Positions 1 to 13,222 of a stretch of 64,000 nt of DNA are shown piece by piece. How positions within the stretch are numbered: position 1 is the stretch's first letter; each line of letters starts with the position of its first letter. A program made the position numbers and the translations under genes. This DNA is from Plecoglossus altivelis (lineage: Eukaryota; Chordata; Actinopteri; Osmeriformes; Plecoglossidae): assembly GCA_036571765.1 (NCBI GenBank), contig BROE01000023.1, forward strand, positions 1,194,950 through 1,258,949, in the 5' to 3' direction. Below the pieces are notes generated by a model. That model had not been told where the DNA came from and searched no databases. It worked only from the letters and a program-made list of their open reading frames with translations.

Positions 1-1652
1 TAGAGGATGGAGCCAAGGAGAGAGGTATTCAGACATCCAGCGAAAAACAAATCAGTCACAAGACGAGTGCCATGTCTTTACGTCCCTGCCTCCAACGAGA
101 CACCTTAATGATCAGTGCAGTGCAGAAACATGACAGCAGGACACGAAAAAGGGAGCTGGGATGTCAGAAATATCTTTCCGGGCCTTATTCCTCGCCTCCT
201 CGCACGCTGCCCTGCCCGCTCAACAATTGGCTGTCAATCACCTGCGGTCCGCCGTAGTTGGATTCGGTGGAGCAGGCGGGCGAGAAGAAAACCATGCGGG
301 ATAGAGGAGAGGCTATGTCGCGTGATTTGACCGTTCGTTTACATCTCGTTCTACTTGCTCCAAACGCAGCGCGGGGAAGGGGTTTAGTGTTACAGTCCCA
401 GACGTATTGCAGACAGGACTCCACCTTAAGTACAGGCAGACGCCAAACATCTACCATGCCGGCTTTTACCCATTAAGAACCCCACTTGTCGATGTTGCTG
501 CACAAAGTTGCCACATCAATCAGTTTTACGATCGGTCTGAGTTATCGCTGGTGCTCGAGTCCTCCTGAGTAAATATTGACCCGATGCACCACACCCGATG
601 CAGCACCGGTAATATTAGACTCAAGGTACAGAACTAAGTGTATCTGTGCATATAGGAGACAGCAGAGCCTGATTACCGCAACGCACAGGACTCTTTACCG
701 AATTGCTTTGAGAGACAGGCTACGGAAAGCAAATGTTAAGATTTGAACCGTTCCAGGATAGCTCAAGCAAAGGCTTCCATGATTGATACTTTTATGTATT
801 ATTCCAATCTCTGTCTCTATGTGTTGAAGGCATTTCCTTTGAAAAATCAGCCCAAGCCAGTACCTGACAAAAGGATATAAGCTAATACACTCTCCAATTC
901 CCACCACCTTTACGTAGAGATTGTTCTCCGCGCAACAGAGTGACGAACCAGAAAGAAAGAGGCGTTGGAGGATCCCAGGGGCCAGTTGGGCCACGCTTGT
1001 GCTCCTAGGACTGGGCAGGATGGGTGTGGGTGGAAATACCCTCCTGCTCGCCCACCATGGTAATGAATGACCCATTTATTTGCTCAAATGAATGATGGGG
1101 CTGTGGATGAATGTAGGGGGGGGTGTGGAGAGAGACGCAAGAACAGATCTCTGGTTCTGTCTCAGCCATGCACCTCCGTTACTCAGCCCGGCCCTGTCGA
1201 GCCCAGGGATAGATATGTATGCCAAGGCTCTCTGTGTGTGTGTGAGTGTGTGTGGCGATGGAACCAAGGCTTCAAACGCGTAGCATCGGAACTTCATCTT
1301 TCTTGCTCTCTTTCTCTTTGCACCCTAACCCCCCCCACCCCACCCCCTCTATGCATATCTTATCTTGTCAACCTTTTCCTCAATTAATCTCCTACCCTCT
1401 CTCCTTCCTCCTTCCTCTGCTTCTCTCCCTGACTCTTCTCCTTTTCCCCTCCCCTTCTTGATTCCAGCTCAGCGTGCGGATGACTTGTGAGCACATTAGC
1501 AACGAGTCGGGAGAGTGAATGAGAGAGTTTGGTCGGGTGAGGGAGGCAGAGGTTGTCAGTCATCAGAGCCCTGACACAGATCTGTCAGGACGAGACGAGG
1601 CGGCCTTAGATGTTTTCTAGTCACATCCCCTGTTCATCTCTGCATGCTTTCC

Positions 1653-1686
1653 GGGTGGGTGTGGGTGTGGGTGGGTGTGGGTGTGT
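1653..1686. repeat. (GGGTGT)n minisatellite-like run
   Basis: Imperfect alternation of GGGTGT and GGGT units, ending in a short GTGTG stretch. Confidence 0.85.
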
Positions 1687-1740
1687 GAAAAAGAGGAAGG
1701 TAGTTTGTCTGTATGTATTTTTGTTAAGTTTGCCTTCATT

Positions 1741-1742
<2 letters not shown>

Positions 1743-1781
<39 letters not shown>

Positions 1782-1794
1782 GTGTGTGTGTGTG
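1743..1794. repeat. (TG)n microsatellite
   Basis: About 26 TG units with one CG interruption near 1777. A related (GGGTGT)n-like run lies just before it at 1653-1686, and a short imperfect TG run at 1231-1254. Confidence 0.95.
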
Positions 1795-4700
1795 CACAAG
1801 GGCGTATGAGAGTGCACTCTTGGATGTGATGTGACTGCAACGTATCTGCTCTACCTCGAGCCTCTAGTGTCTTCTTCGCCTTCCGAACATCCTTCATATC
1901 TTCTATGATTAGACTGAGAAAGGCCCACCCCAAAGAAATACATAAACATAATTACATTAGCATTAAATCCTATCCACCTACTTGCATTGCCCGTTGCCGA
2001 CAAAGTACTCAGTAAAACCTGGAAGTTAAGTTTAGTCAACGTGTGGTTTTCTCAACTAATCCTGTTCATCAATTTAAAAGGGTTTTAGGTCATTCTTTTC
2101 ATCAAACATTTGAAATAATCTAGTTTGACAAGGGTAGAATAAGCATAACTTGTCCGCACCCCCCTCACTTGTGACCTCACAGAGTCAAGGAGTCCACAGT
2201 ATCAAAAGAAGGCAAATTATTATAAGCAAGGTTGATGCCTGTTACAATATAAGCTGATGAAGGCATGGTTGAGGATGACTGAGAATTGTGTGGTAAAGAC
2301 AAACACTATAATGGCTCATAATAAAAATAATGCTTCCTAAACCCACCCCCATGAAACCTAACCCTGACCCTTTTGTCAAGTATTTTCCTCTTTCGACTCT
2401 TCGATGGGGTAATTTCTTTGTATTTAGTGTTTGGTATTTCTAGATGAACAAAAGGTTATTATGTATGGGATGATAGTCATGACCTGTGGATACTGATTGA
2501 GTTATTATTGCCTATTGTATATTGGCAATCACAGATGGCGGTTAGTTCAATGATGCCCTTAATTGTCGAACATGTATTTGTGATGAGTGATTGGGAATTG
2601 TTGAACGTGATTGTGGGAAACTCCCAGATATCAACGTTTGAATTGGTAGTTTCTTTATTTCGCAAGGCAATGTTCATATTAAGGAAATGGGAAATATTTA
2701 TTGCGTGATTATGGTAAATAGCAAAATGAAGGTGGGTCACCTCGCTAAAGGTTTTGAGAGATAATTCTCTTGAGAGCTTCCTTTGAGGCAGCCAAAACTG
2801 GTACGATACTTAGGGAGCTACGTGTCATCAAACAGAACAGAAGGGTTCATTTAAATCGCTTTTAGAATCTGCTAAATCACAGAAATCAAAACAGTAGTAC
2901 TATTCCATGTCTCACATGCGTGACTAGGAGACCTGAAGTGCCAATGGTAGACAAGGTAAAATGAATAAATACTATATCAGGTTAAAGAAAGTGTATGTTT
3001 TAAATGACGGCTGTGACTGGCTTTGTCACCGTTGAAGACCTTATTGCACTACAGTAGATTATCTGCGAGAGAGACCAATTAAAAGTCTCCTGGATTGGAT
3101 CTCACCTCATACGTCCTCAAAATGGTAAATAGAGATGTCAGAAGCTTTGAAGCACCATTAGGGCAGAGTAAATCAAAGACCAGGACGGTGGGGGGTGGGG
3201 GGGGGGACTTCTACATCAAGCATTTAACTCTCACCGCTGGTCTTTCCCGTTCATCCCAAACCTTTTTTCCTGTTGCTCTCCCTCTACATTTCTGTCCCTC
3301 CTTGTCCTTGAACACTGAGGCTTCTCCCCTGAGGGGTTCCCAATTATGGCATCCAAAGTTCAAAATTGACACATCAAAGTGTCCGGTGTCGAGCATTTCA
3401 CCTGAAAGACACGCTCGCATCTTTATGCGCCACCGCCACCCCCTGATCCCCCCCCCCCGCACCTCCTCCGCCAGCCTTGGGGAAGAGAAGGGGACCCTTT
3501 TCAAAGCGGCAGCCATGCATAATATAAGCCACTTTGCTTATTAATGGCGAGGGGGGTCCCAAAAGAGAGGCGAATCCTCTGCGCGAGGCTTTAATATCTG
3601 CTGGATAAATAATTCAAGCGTGCTTACATCACCGTGCCCTCTGAAGAGCCGGCCCTTGCTTGCCTGGCGCGTTTCAGGCCAGCTCAAAGGTGGGCGGCGG
3701 GGGCCCCTGATGCCTCTCCCTCTGCCATCCCCCTCTACTCTCCTGCCGTTCTTTCATGTCCCATGTCGGGCCTGCCAGCAGGGGAAGGAGGAGTGGGGGA
3801 ACAGTGTGGGGGTGCACAGCCACCCCGACATAACAAGGCCACCATGTCTCTTGTCTGGCATTCCAGTGAGTGTGGCCCGGCTGGCTCGGAGGCGACCATT
3901 CCTTGAAAGAGTCTGACAAAACGGTCGCAAAGTCTGCCGCTTTCTAAATGAAGCCGTGGTATCCAAGAGTCTTTCTTGGTCGCATCGGTGAGAAACGCTG
4001 CCGCACTTTCGGAGAGCGAGGTACCCGTTAGGGTCGCGGCAGTCCTCGTGTCGAATGTGTCACATGAGAGCTTGTGAAAATGTGAGAGAGAAATATCCCA
4101 GAGGATGTACAACACGGTCATGCCTTTCAAGTTTTGTCCACCGACAGTACGGCTTCGCTTCAAAGTTCACAATTGCAAATGTGGGAAAAACCCACCATCA
4201 TTGAGACTGTCGGTTGGGTCATAAATAATATCGTTTTCAGCGCCATATGTGTTCTGCGAATGGCACCTGGCTCACATCACGGGTAACCAAGCCCTCACGT
4301 GCAACAAGGGGAGGAGAGGGGGGTAGCGATCAGAAACTCCCGTTGAGCGAGTACCTTCCCCTTTTCCTGCCGTCTCCTCATTCGGTAATAGAAAAGCGGG
4401 AATGGGTGGTCTATGGTGGCGTGCCTTCCCTCACTCCCCGCAGCTCTGTAGTACACCTTATTTCTTGACTGCAGCGTAATGTGAACGTCAGAGACAGGGG
4501 AAATCAATTTGAATAGGAGGGGGGGCCACTAGGTAGCAATGCCCGCTAGCCAGGCAGACTGACGATGTGTCACTGGTGTCTCTTTGAAATGAATCGTTTT
4601 ACTGTGCCTTGGAACAGGGACCATGCCGCATTGCACTGTGTTGATGTGATCCACTGTGGGAAAGGCCAGTCAATTATTCATTTAGTTTCATTCGACAGTA

Positions 4701-5010
4701 GAATTGGCCGCAGCGTAAAGATGCAGAGCTATGAGAAGTGAAATAAACCACCGTATTTTAAATACAGTGCAGATTGTGCTTCCCAAAGTGTCTGTTGGTC
4801 AAGTTTCCAACGCAAATTCCAGCCATACTTGAGTACATTTGATCAGGAGCAGACCGTGCACCAGTGTGGGTACACTAGCCGATGGGTAGCTGAACCCATA
4901 GTGGTATAACAAGTAGAATCTGCTGTGCTGGAGCACTGAACCACAGTATGGACAAGCCCAGAGAGAGCGCTTTTCAGTACGAGGACCTGGAGCTGTCAGC
5001 AGCCAGCAAG

Positions 5011-5013
5011 CAC

Positions 5014-5082
<69 letters not shown>
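5011..5082. repeat. (CA)n microsatellite
   Basis: About 36 CA units with one CG interruption near 5018. This is one of the two longest CA tracts in the window. Confidence 0.97.
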
Positions 5083-5085
<3 letters not shown>

Positions 5086-6689
5086 AAGGGTAAGTATACC
5101 TTTATATTGGAGTGAGGTCGAGCCAGCCAGACATTCAACGTTGAAGAGTCAGAGTACTCTCAGAGAGATGCTTGAACACCCACATCCTAATAGTAATACA
5201 CTTGCACAGGTCTACATTTTTGAAAGAGCGCCAGAGCCAAATGACAAGTAGAGGCCTCTTGCGGAAGAACCAGTTCCAACAAAACAAGGATTCATGGTTT
5301 GGGGCCCTTTTCGGACAAACGTGCTAGTAGGGTCAAGTAAAAGCAACAAATAACAGAGCAAATGTCAAAGACAGCGCTTATCGGGGCCTTCCAGAATACC
5401 GGAGCCTGTCCTTTATCCGCTCCTCTCCATCCACAGTCGCTTTGAGTCCGCCAACACCTTCACTGAAAGGCAGGAGACGACTGAATACTAATGCTGCTTT
5501 CTGAAAGGGAGGGTCCAGACTTTGTCTCCTGAGAGCTAAGCTCTCTGTTCCCCCTCAGTCTGACCCTGCGCTGGTCCTGAAGGCCGCCGATAAAGCCCTG
5601 ATTATCAAACACCTATCCTTGTCATTATCACAATGAGCCGTGACAACCAGGGGGAGGGCAGCAGGCCTGGAGTTCTCCCCTAGGACTGAGCCACTTGGCC
5701 AGCATCCGCGCTCCTCCCGTCTGAATGATTTGCATGCGTGCTACGTGCTAAAGCCAGGCAAACAAGGCCCTGTCAAACGTTGACACAGTGGTCAAACAGC
5801 AGGGGATCTCCCTCAGGTGCGTTAATGCTTAAACTAACAGCTAACCAGGCTGTTGTTTCAAGATGGAGGGAGTGAGGGGAAGAGAGGGAGAGAGATGTGT
5901 GGCCAAGAGGCAAGGAGGAGGAAGGATAAACAGAAAGGGAGGAGGTTGGTAAAACAAGGCGAAATTTTCCTGTCAATAGAAATAAACTTGGATGAATGGA
6001 CTTTCTATACCGACAGAAGGATGAGAAGAGAGTCTTTGTTTGCCAGTCTAAAGGTAAATCCGGTAAAGGACAGGGGTCTCTTGAGAATGAGTGGGTGCGT
6101 GCATGTGTGTGCACGTGTAAGGTTGGTTGGCTCTTGTGTTCTGGCTTTTAATTCAAGGGCACCTGAAGCAGGGTTGCCATGGGGACGCCCGGAGGGGAGG
6201 GGGGATGGCACCAGAATGCCAGGAGACAAAGCAAAATGTTTAGTTTCAGGAAGGTCAGAACACCTCCAGCCACAATGAACCCTGTCCAATCAATACATTT
6301 GGAACCTTTTTCATGCCATGGTTTATAGTGCTTTACAAACGACATGAAGGGATAGCTTTGGCATACGTGTCCTTAAATCAAGTCATGACTGAGAAACTAA
6401 AGGCAGAGATTTCCGCATGGGGGGAGGAGAAAGCGGGATGTGGTGCTTGTCCGTCGATGCGACTGCAGCCCCGCCAGCAAGCTGCCAGCCCCGTGCCCCT
6501 CTACTGCCCTGGTCTGCCCCCTGGTGACTGGCAGCTTGGAGGTGACCCTGGCATGCTGGCTGAAGCAGAACGAGATGCCAAAACCACAGCTCTATCCCCC
6601 GGAACCCATGGTGCCATGCGCAAGGAATGAATGGATGAGCGCAGGAGCAAGGCGAGCACATATACAAAAGAGCACACATGCCGACAAGT

Positions 6690-6732
6690 GCGCACACACA
6701 CACTCACACACACAAGCACAAACACACACACT
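6690..6732. repeat. imperfect (CA)n
   Basis: CA repeats broken by CT, AG and AA. A second imperfect CA cluster lies at about 7411-7455. Confidence 0.85.
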
Positions 6733-8344
6733 GGTGATTCATTACCATATCCGCAGTATCGATTGTGTGCTCATCAATATATACACATTACAATGTATTT
6801 CACATATCAAACACTATCAAGGGTTCCATTTTCAAGTCAATACATTGAAATGCAATTGCTCTGGCTATTACAATAGGTTGATGATTGCAGTGTGTTTTAA
6901 GTTGTAAGGCATAACGTGCTCAGTAAAGCAGCCCAATGTGTTCAGATCTGGAAACCTTTAACACTGGCGCTCCTCCCGCCCTCAATGCCACCCAAAGGGT
7001 CAACATTATTCGCGGTGCATTTTCATTCACAAATCAAGATTTTGGTCTCAACATTTTGGTTCATGATCGTGACTTAACTCTCCCCGAATTGGACTTCTTG
7101 GTGATACTCAATGACTCTTTGTTTTAGAGGCACACAAACCCCCCAAAGGTGCATACACAAACACATGCACAAGCCAGTTAAAATAGGCTGTTTTGAAGGT
7201 GCTCCGCCATGGAACAATTGCAAATACAGGCTTGCGTGAAGCATGGATGTGTATGGTTGTTCCAGGTGATACAGGCCATCTGTGGTTTACCTTGTGGTTG
7301 TGGTTTACCCCAGTGTGATGGACAAGGGCTGAGTGATAGTAACGCCTGATAAAGCTACTCTGGTCACTAGGGAGGTGAAACTCCCTGTGGAAGTGAATGA
7401 TTGGCATGTTCAGCCACACACACACAGACAAATCGCGAAGACACACACACACATCTGCACATGCACGTCCAGACATGCGGCCTTCTTCAAGATTCTCAAA
7501 AGCAGGACTTTTACAAGGGCAAAAGGAAATATCCACCAGTGGAATCTACTAGAAAAAAGACCACAAACATGGGTAGAATCCAAATGAAGGTTTTAATCCC
7601 TTTAGCCGAATGCAGCAGCGTGTGCAGGTATGGATTACGCTGCAGGGCAAAAATTTCTCTCACCCTGCCTAACTCCATTTCAGAGAGATGGGTTAGGTAT
7701 ACTAGATGAGAAGAATGTATAGTGTGCACTCAGTGTGTGAGTGTGCACTACCAGTAAGTCATTGGTCCACGAGTGATAGCCACACGGGTAAACAAACCCT
7801 GAGTACATGTCGTAGTCAGAAAAGTAGGCATATTTCCACGCCTCCGTTTACACAGTACATCAAGGCAACAAATGAATTAACGGGCACGTGTTTGAGAATT
7901 TGAAATAGAAGCTTTCATCTCAATATCATAATCGCATTTCACAATATCTAACACCAGGCACCAGGAATTTCTTGAATCAAGTTTTGATTAAAATAATTGA
8001 CTAATTGAAACATTCAAAGTCAGCCTCTTTCAAGAACATAAAATGTTCCCAACAGGGGAAAATAAACCAGGTACGTAAGAACAGACAACGTCTCCTGACA
8101 AGTTTACTGATTAACGACGCGGCCACCGCCGCATCACCGAGGGGCTGGCTGTGATGTAACCGTGCTGGTAAACAAGGTTCTTGGTCTGGAGCCTTTGAGC
8201 GAGAGGCTGTGTTTTGCCATCCCCAAGGGAGCCTCTGGTGCGAGATGAGAACCGTCAACATGCATTAAATATAGACAATGCGTGGGTGAGGAGGAAAGAA
8301 CTGATGGCCACAGACACAGAGTGCAGCTGGGCTGGGAGGGGTTA

Positions 8345-8500
8345 GGAGGGAGGGAGAGAGACATAGAGAAGAGAGAGGCAGACAGACAGAGACAGAGGGA
8401 AGAGAGACAGAGCAAGACATAGAGAGATAGAAAGCAAAAGAGAGAAGAGAGACAGACAGACAGAACCAGAGAGACAGAGACACACACACACGCAGAGTGA
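8345..8500. repeat. GA/GACA-rich purine tract
   Basis: Runs of GAGA, GACA and GGGA with few pyrimidines on the + strand, ending in a short CA run. The overlapping Ser/Leu-rich open frames on the other strand come from this repeat and are not genes. Confidence 0.85.
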
Positions 8501-10639
8501 GGGAGGCTTACAAAGGAAAAATGAGGGACAAATGGAAGCTCAAGTGACAAACAACATACCGGCCAGTCGGCTTAGGCAACTCTTCAATTATTTTTAATCA
8601 GAGCGCTGTATGAGAAATCACACTGCCTTGAATGGGTCGTAATGAATTACTTTACACAAACCCATGAGTGTTTGGCACTAGGGCGAGAGAGGAAGAGGGC
8701 CCTTGCAGACAGACGCACACATCCCAATCGCTCCATCACAATAGTTGCCGTGGCAATGGTAGCCATTAATCAACTGCAGGACAGAGGGACGAACGGGCCC
8801 TCTCCACTCTGACTGTGCAGGCGTCTGGGTGTCTGACACAACACTGGTTAATGCTCAATCACTTTGCAAAGGCGCTCTGGAGAGGACTCACTCGCTGGCT
8901 CAAAATGTCAGCATACCACTCATTCTTGCTAATGAATTTGGTATGTGCTGACTCAACGTAAACACAGTACTTGTACAACAAACGCACACACAAGCTATCG
9001 CTGAAAATGTGATCGATTATGACATGGTAAAATCAAGCTCATTTAAATTCATTCCAGAAGCAAACATGACAAATGTTAAAACCTTACTAGCAGCTAATGA
9101 CAATTAGCCATCCAGCACTCCCATATCTCCCCATTTTATTCCCATTTGAGGTGTTATAGAAGGCTTTGTATTCGACGTCCTCCCTCCCCTTCGCTCTCAA
9201 TGTTCCTCAAGCTTCTGTGAGCTACAACAGCAGAGAACCATGGCCACATGTAGGTGTCATGATGATAACATCAACAGTTCGCACCTCCCCAGAGTGAAAA
9301 GATAAAGAACACCAGCCAGACCAGGGACCTCCTGGGATGCCTCCTGGGTGGATCCTGAAATGTTCTAAGCCGGCTTTGTTGTCAGCAGCGACTGAAACTT
9401 ACAGGACTGTGCCTCACCCATCGGCTGACCGTCATGTTGTCATGGTGAGGATGCTAGCCGTAGCACCAGGGAAAGCTACTTGGCTTGCAACACCAAAGGC
9501 GGAAGAATAATAGGCCAGGGGTGAAAATCGAATTTCAACTTTGTCGTGGGGATGATTACAATTTTTCAAGAGCAATTCTTAAGAGGGAGACACATACTGT
9601 AACACATTAGGGGGGTCATGTCCCCTCATTCCCCTGGGACATCCACCCGAGGATAGGGTAAACGTGAGTGTTAGTTATGTAGCTGTGGGCTGCATTGGGA
9701 GTTATTTTTGCAAACAGCTCTATTTGAGGGGTGTGTGGGCGCACTTGCAAGTCCCTGTAGTAAAACAGATTCCATACGTATACATATAGTTGCAGCCACA
9801 CATGCAGCCAAAATAGCAATAGAAGACATCGCCTGACAGAAGAAGCAGGCTTCCATGTGGGTGAGCATTAGATCCACTACTAGAACGTAGCCAATACCCC
9901 TCCTCTTTGGCATTGTGCTCTCAACATGGGCACACTCCCAGGATGTGGAAAACGAGAGAGACCGAACGACACAAACATGACCAAGGGGACCAGACGGTCT
10001 TGACCTGACACGAGTCCGTTTTCCGTCCAAGCCTTCTTTCTTTTTAAGCAAGCGAATAAACCATTTCTCTAAGCACGGCAATATCATCTGACAGCCTCAA
10101 ATCCACTGAGAGCCCAAGAACATTTTTATGTTAATTATGTAAATTTAAATAGCTTAGCAACTCAAGATGCAAAGGAAGTGCAATCCAATTACCCAAGCTA
10201 GGGGGAAGAGAAGAAATGAGGGAAAAATTGTGATTAGAATTGGCTAGCAGTTAGAGCTGCCATTTTAGAGGTAACACAATGTGTGTATATGTGTGTTTTA
10301 TTTTTATGTATTTCCACTCAGAAGCAGAAGTAAACATCACAAAACAATCTTGCCATCAAATAATAACTTGCACATAATACCTGATTATTAAATGCACCAA
10401 AAGGCATCATTTTAACACAAATATCATGTCAGTTTAAGTTTAATAATAACACAAACAGATGACCAATAATTGGGCAGCAATACAGGACATGTCAGGTATC
10501 TTGTCCAAGGCTTTCAAAATACATGAATCCAAGGAGGTGCTTGAGCACAAGGAGATGGCAAAATAGCCGATAGCTTGCAGTGGGCTACGTGAGATCCTCT
10601 GCCTGTCAGAGAGCCAGTTGATTGATATATATCACAGCT

Positions 10640-10720
10640 AAGCAGGAGTGGGAGAGGGAGAGGGAAAGAGAGGGAGGGATTGAGAGAGAGAGAAACAGGG
10701 AGAGACAACCAGCCGTACGC
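10640..10720. repeat. GA-rich purine tract
   Basis: GAGAGGGA-type simple repeat on the + strand. A further purine run with an A11 stretch occurs at about 10785-10820. Confidence 0.8.
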
Positions 10721-11170
10721 CAAAGTTTGACTGGAAAAAAGACAACTCACATTCTCGACATGGGTAGGGCGATGACGAGAATGAAGAGGAGAGGAGGAGG
10801 GAGAGAAAAAAAAAAACAGAAGAACTGCAGTGGATATTCAAGATGAAGAACATCAAAGGGGTAGTCCGCTCCCAGAGCCAGCTACGCCTTTTGACAGCTT
10901 TGGAGAAGAACAGAACAGCAACCAACACACAGCCAGCAGCGAAGGAGCCAGGCTCATACACAGAAATATAATGAGAATGTTGACACAATCTATCGACCCA
11001 AAGGCAGGCCACGCGGTGCACTGTGACAGGCACACGCGTGTGTGAGCACCTCAAAGACCTAAAACGGGCACTTTCCCTTTGATGGCAGCCAGGATGTGTC
11101 AACAGTGGCAGTAAGGACGAAGATTACACAAATCTCGATTGGTCACGCTTCTCAAATGAAAACAACGATC

Positions 11171-11184
11171 CAAGATGGCGGCCA
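11171..11184 (+). promoter_or_regulatory. YY1-type site (CAAGATGGCGGCCA)
   Basis: The + strand reads CAAGATGGCGGCCA, matching the core YY1 motif AAGATGGCGGC. It lies about 410 bp inside the intron from the beta splice donor. YY1 sites of this form are usually close to transcription starts, and strand orientation tends to follow the direction of transcription. Here that would be opposite to nrxn2. Function is inferred from the motif alone. Confidence 0.4.
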
Positions 11185-11583
11185 CTGGAGCAGATCTTTC
11201 GGGCCACAGCTGGCTTTCGTTGCCCTGTCGTAAATGCCCATTGTGTGTTTTCCGTTTTGTCAGTGAGTCAGAGTGGTTACCCTCTGGGTCTCCAGAGAGC
11301 TGGCTTGCCCCAGACCAAGGCCTCTCTCTTTGAGGTAGATGCCTCAGATCAATACATAAACAAATGCGTTCACCTCAGCACATGTAGTCAAAACTGGGGC
11401 CATCAGGCCGCCACAAATCAAGGCCCTGGCAATTAACTCCCATCGACCTCCTCAACTCCATCTCCTTACTCCCCCTCGTCAAAACCCACTAAAGCACAAA
11501 CATGCCCAGCTTTGAAGCGCTATCACATCCGCAACATGGGCTGCCTGGAGGGCGAGGATCGAGAGAGACCAAGGAGGACGCTG

Positions 11584-11594
11584 CTACCTACCGT
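11584..11594 (-). other. nrxn2: 5' splice donor of nrxn2 beta exon 1
   Basis: On the minus strand the exon ends CACG and the intron begins GTAGGTAG, a good vertebrate donor. The cut lies between 11592 (last exon base) and 11591. It leaves a phase 1 codon that would be completed to Ala or Gly by the shared exon, as in other beta-neurexins. Confidence 0.85.
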
Positions 11595-11877
11595 GGCCAC
11601 CGCGAGTGAGGAAGGGCATCCTGTTGATGGCAATGGGCACGGTGCCATGCTTGTTATGGAAGTGGTGGACGTGGTGAGTGGTACTGAGGCTGGAGGAGAC
11701 GCGAGCTGCCACAGCCGGGCAGGGGAAGACCAACAGCGCCAGGGAGAGGACCAGCCTAAAGAGGTAGGCCGGGCTGGCGCACACCACAGGGGTGGCGGGG
11801 GTAGGCCTGGGCACCAGGAGTAGCCCTCCGTCCACCTCCACCAGCGCCGCCGGGGCGGAGCTTGGCTGGAGTAGCAT
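11592..11877 (-). CDS. nrxn2: neurexin-2 beta, first coding exon (beta-specific; partial gene)
   Basis: This exon encodes the N-terminus of beta-neurexin-2, a presynaptic single-pass adhesion protein. In the family, the LNS6 domain binds neuroligins, LRRTMs and cerebellins across the synaptic cleft. The minus-strand frame gives a proline-rich leader, then a hydrophobic core (LFRLVLSLALLVF, about residues 39-51). A likely cleavage site follows PCPAVA, then come SSLSTTHHVHHFH and TVPIAINRMPFLTRGGH. The last two match the segment unique to mammalian NRXN2 beta and differ from the NRXN1 and NRXN3 versions. The exon stops after one base of a codon (phase 1), the boundary expected before the shared LNS6 exon. 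I chose the ATG at 11875-11877 because it gives a signal region of about 57 residues, near the mammalian length, with G at -3. An in-frame ATG at 11914-11916 would add 13 residues. The open frame runs back to a TTG at 11977-11979. Whether this is nrxn2a or nrxn2b is unresolved. Confidence 0.9.
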
Positions 11878-12007
11878 GCCCCGCCCCCTCACGCGACAGG
11901 AAACGAAAGATGGCATCTCAGATGGATCCAGGGCCCATCGTGCCCTGCTTCCCAGCGTAGGTGGGAAACAAAAAAACAACTAAAAAACAAACAAAAGGGG
12001 AAAAGAA

Positions 12008-12202
12008 TTAAAAGAAGCCAAAAACGACGACGGAAAGATCCTTCCTTAAAAGCAACGATCCCAAAAAAACGGCAGTAGAAAGAAGGGTTTTGTTCAGGGA
12101 AAAAAGAAAATCCTTCGCAAAAAGGAGCCCCAAAAAAGGTGAAAATCCTCCAAAAGTCCAGCGTCGAAATCCCCCAAACAGCAAAGCCTGTTCTCTATTC
12201 AT
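12008..12202 (-). other. upstream ORF in the presumed beta leader (64 codons)
   Basis: An ATG at 12200-12202 opens a 64-codon frame that ends before the neurexin start codon. The product is rich in Phe and Leu with no recognisable domain, and the composition follows the T-rich leader. If this stretch is in the mature leader, the frame would be expected to reduce initiation at the beta ATG. It may equally be spliced out or untranslated. Confidence 0.3.
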
Positions 12203-13012
12203 ACGGAATCCTCCAGACTAGAAAAAAACACCATAAAAAATGAACCACCCTGACAGAGAATACTTAACAAGGCCACCCCAAAATAAACGCTAACCAACGT
12301 TGGCAGTTTATAGACGGACTGACAAATCAAAAGATTATTGCTCATAAAACTGATTGGACTCCATCACTAGAACTGAGCTCATCACCGATATTCACACTTT
12401 CTCTTCACGGGTAACCGCCGTTTGTTAGACTATGTTTTCAGAGTCCAGACGCAATTACGGGGTTTCTCCACCCATAAGTAGGACCTGCGTCAAGGTAGAA
12501 AACAGGGCCATCTCCATTCTCATGGCAGTCTCTTCGATCCCTTGCTCCAAGAAATGGGCAGCATAAAAAGAGATGGAACAAAGGAGGAGATATCACGAGA
12601 ACCTCGGAGCTACGGCTGAATCCCTGCCTCTACTTCCAAGGTCTCGAATCCCTGGGGGTGGGGGGGACAAATATTGAGCTTAGCGGTCTGCAGAGGAGAA
12701 CAGGCAACAACAACAAAATAACGAAGAGAAAGAAACAAGGAATCGAGAAAGAGAGGAAGTAAGGACGAGAGACGTGGAGCGCGCACAAGCGAAAATCTGC
12801 TATTCCCACCGACTACAGATCCGGGATGGGGAGCGACGCAGCAAGATCGACACCAGCCAGAAGGAGAGACTCAGAGAGCATCCCAGCGATCCTTATCCTC
12901 CCTCTGCGCCTGTCGCTGTCCGTCGGGGATCTTCGCCCTCTCTTCCTGTCCTCCTCTCCAATCCCTTATTTCCCACTTGATACTGGCTCCCGGTTTGTCT
13001 CACTCCTTTTTT

Positions 13013-13222
13013 TCAGCGTCTTGCCCAGGTTACCAGACGCTGGCAAGAGGCAGAGGTGAGGCGGGTGCTATAGCCCTCTCCACAGAGATCGGTCGATCCG
13101 ACTGCTGCTTGCCTGGCTGGCTGGCTGGCTACCTCCGACGCTAGTGCTGCTAAGGGTAGCGGCGCTGTGAAATTCATGCTAATTGAATCTGAATCTGCGG
13201 TAGCCGGAGCATCCTTCCACAC
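13013..13222 (-). other. possible distal upstream ORF (69 codons)
   Basis: A minus-strand ATG frame of 69 codons lies in the CpG-richer part of the presumed promoter/leader. It has no recognisable domain. It matters only if transcription starts above 13222. Confidence 0.2.

Larger units (their letters stand above)
1..11591 (-). other. nrxn2: nrxn2 beta intron 1 (partial)
   Basis: This is the sequence 3' of the beta exon on the gene's strand. I looked on the minus strand for the expected shared LNS6 exon (TTYIF...WPPNDRPSTR type coding) and did not find it, so the acceptor should lie beyond position 1. The block holds (GT/CA)n microsatellites at 1743-1794, 5011-5082 and 6690-6732, a GA-rich tract at 8345-8500, and a YY1-like site at 11171-11184. 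GC-balanced stretches that may be conserved non-coding DNA lie near 3400-3700, 5540-5770 and 8560-8960. I see no other gene. Confidence 0.65.
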
